Below the pieces are notes generated by a model. That model had not been told where the DNA came from. It saw only the letters and a program-made list of their open reading frames with translations, and did no database searches. Below are positions 19,586-20,856 of a DNA stretch of 20,856 bases, in pieces; within the stretch, counting starts at the first letter, position 1; each line of letters opens with the position of its first letter. The stretch spans positions 1-20,856 of the forward strand of contig JADRCO010001259.1 of the NCBI GenBank assembly GCA_021464525.1, in the 5' to 3' direction. This DNA is from Rhizophagus sp. LPA8_4_AMF (Eukaryota > Glomeromycota > Glomeromycetes > Glomerales > Glomeraceae). The position numbers were made by a program, and so were the translations under genes.

Positions 19586-19932
19586 TAAAAATTTTCATTT
19601 AAATAAGTAATGCATAATGATCTTTTGACATAAGTATTCTCAATAATTATATTATTATTAATTTACAAAGTTTTATAAGTTTAAACTTAATTTAAATTAG
19701 GTTTTATAGGTGATTTGCAATTTAACATAGGTAATTCACAATTTAAAGGCAACTTTATAGCATAATATTTAGTTACAAATTTTATTTACACTATACTTTT
19801 TAAAGTTCATTTGAAAGATAGAATCCTAGGCTTTCTAATAAATATTTTTAAGTGGGTTTTAAAGAAATATTGAGAGAGTTTTACTTGTAATGAAGAAAAA
19901 AAAAATGATCATCTTTTTTTTTGCTATATGCA
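19586..19932. other. AT-rich intergenic stretch, no gene seen
   Basis: No reading frame, tRNA-like fold or repeat with placeable ends is visible. GATTTGCAATTTAACATAGG and a similar CACAATTTAAAGG word lie close together near 19710-19750. Confidence 0.4.
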
Positions 19933-19940
19933 GTATGATG

Positions 19941-20232
19941 AGGATTCCAAACATCTCTCATACAACTCACATTGAGTTTGCGTAGTGTTTAGATGTAAAT
20001 TCTGGCCAAAATTGTGTATTATAGAGGTATTTCAAAAATTTCATATTCTACATACCCCTGCATTTAAGCTATCCAATGATACAATCTTATACTTGTTAGA
20101 TTTTGCTCAATAAAAGGAATCTAATGATAGATAATAAAATCACATTTCTAGTATAAATATTGACAGATTTATTACAAAAAATGTATTTTACTATACATTA
20201 TTTGTGAGTTGTATGAAGATGTTCGGGATCCT
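19941..20232. mobile_element. 292-bp MITE with perfect 8-bp duplication GTATGATG
   Basis: GTATGATG flanks the element exactly at 19933-19940 and 20233-20240. The ends are AGGATTCCAAACATCTCTCA at the left and AGGATCCCGAACATCTTCAT at the right on the other strand; the match continues through CATACAACTCACA, giving TIRs of about 35 bp. The interior includes a GGAATCTAATGATAGATAA block of the dispersed family. An 8-bp duplication suits hAT or another 8-bp-duplicating superfamily; the AGG ends are not typical enough to decide. Non-coding. Confidence 0.85.
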
Positions 20233-20367
20233 GTATGATGTAATACATTCTATCATATAGAATGTTTGACTTCTTTTCAAGTTTGATTATAGTTAAAAGA
20301 GAGGTTATGAATGCCATTTTTAACTTCTATATTGAATTTTGTAAAAGTTGACTTTATTAAGAAATTG

Positions 20368-20480
20368 GTATTCAAAACCTCCATTTTTACTCTAAGTAAA
20401 TTTGCAGAAAAAGCAAAAATACATATAGAATTTGGTTTTAAAAACTGCATAATGCTTTTACTAAGTTTATTTGAAAAAAC
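20368..20480 (+). repeat. Dispersed repeat, copy 2 (first copy at 3016-3096)
   Basis: GTATTCAAAAC, AAGTAAATTTGCAGA and TTTTACTAAGTTTAT occur in the same order as at 3016-3096. A 90-codon minus-strand frame (20277-20549) runs across this block. Because the block is an interspersed repeat, and the frame has no motif, I do not call that frame a gene. Confidence 0.6.
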
Positions 20481-20539
20481 AAGATGATGAAATTTTTTTG
20501 GTAAATTTTTATCATCTATTTTTGGAAATGATCTGCAAA

Positions 20540-20640
20540 TTTTAGTCACGTGCCTGGTAGTTACGCTGACAATTATAACTACCCCAAGAACACCACCAGA
20601 AAATTTTCAGTAACGTGACTTTTGTGTATGTGATACTAAA
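20540..20640. promoter_or_regulatory. GC-richer block with CACGTG, possible promoter of a gene beyond the right edge
   Basis: This block stands out from the AT-rich background. It contains GTCACGTGCC (CACGTG at 20547-20552), a GGTAGTTA...TAACTACC potential hairpin between about 20556 and 20583, and AACGTGACTTTT at 20612-20623. The last resembles CACGTGATTTTT upstream of the glutaminyl cyclase gene. No gene follows within the window, so the role is inferred. Confidence 0.3.
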
Positions 20641-20856
20641 TATGGCAATTATATTAATCACACAAAATTGCTTTATTTAGTAAATTGCATATTATATGAT
20701 AATCTATTTTTTTCACCAGCGTGTTTTTTGATGAAAAAAAAGATAATCTTTTTTTCTTATTCGCCTAAGAGAATATTTTATAAGTGTAAAGTAATATTTA
20801 TCTTTAAACTCTTTTATGTTTTTAATACTATAGAAATAACTTTACATCAAAAAAGA
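20641..20856. other. AT-rich sequence to the right edge, nothing identified
   Basis: No reading frame or repeat with definable ends is seen. The stretch could be the 5' region of a gene outside the window. Confidence 0.3.

Noticed and set aside
20277..20549. 90-codon minus-strand frame
   Set aside because: It overlaps an interspersed repeat also present at 3016-3096 and has no recognisable domain.
10356..20856. A hidden gene or new multi-gene system in the long right flank
   Set aside because: I looked for exons with conserved motifs on both strands and found only the pogo-type helix-turn-helix remnant; the other structure resolves into inverted-repeat elements.

Overview
The window looks like a gene-poor, very AT-rich stretch of a fungal nuclear genome. 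Short spliceosomal introns with GTAAGT/GTATGT-type donors, a Sac7-like fungal RhoGAP, and a background dense in short inverted-repeat elements fit a repeat-rich early-diverging fungus. An arbuscular mycorrhizal (Rhizophagus-like, Glomeromycotina) genome is my best guess, from general resemblance rather than any search.

Only two intact protein-coding genes are supported, both in the middle third. A five-exon plus-strand gene (6078-8880, 607 aa) encodes a RhoGAP-domain protein, a negative regulator of a Rho-type GTPase. It is followed tail-to-tail by a three-exon minus-strand gene (10355-9065, 378 aa) encoding a secreted glutaminyl-peptide cyclotransferase (M28-fold zinc enzyme). Their stop codons are 184 bp apart and poly(A) signals of both strands lie in that gap, so the 3' UTRs probably meet or overlap. 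Nothing suggests a shared pathway.

The left flank (1-5760) is repeats: a GTGCAC palindrome cluster, an 80-bp minisatellite, a GAGCC/GGCTC-rich element, a 146-bp tandem triplication, a TA-flanked inverted-repeat element, and a long pyrimidine-rich tract interrupted by two MITE-like elements with a third at its right edge. The right flank (10560-20856) holds no intact gene. It contains several TIR elements whose ends can be placed from target-site duplications: a 652-bp pogo/Tigger-like element with a broken CENP-B-type helix-turn-helix coding remnant, a 510-bp relative, a Tc1/mariner-like foldback, and hAT-like or other MITEs with 8-bp duplications (two perfect: GTATTAAT and GTATGATG). One hAT-like MITE sits inside another element.

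I found no tRNA, rRNA, CRISPR array or convincing new multi-gene system. The interest lies in the layered non-autonomous transposons, in a RhoGAP with non-canonical residues and an alternative intronic 3' end, and in the convergent gene pair. All exon junctions are predicted by eye from splice consensus, reading phase and family conservation.
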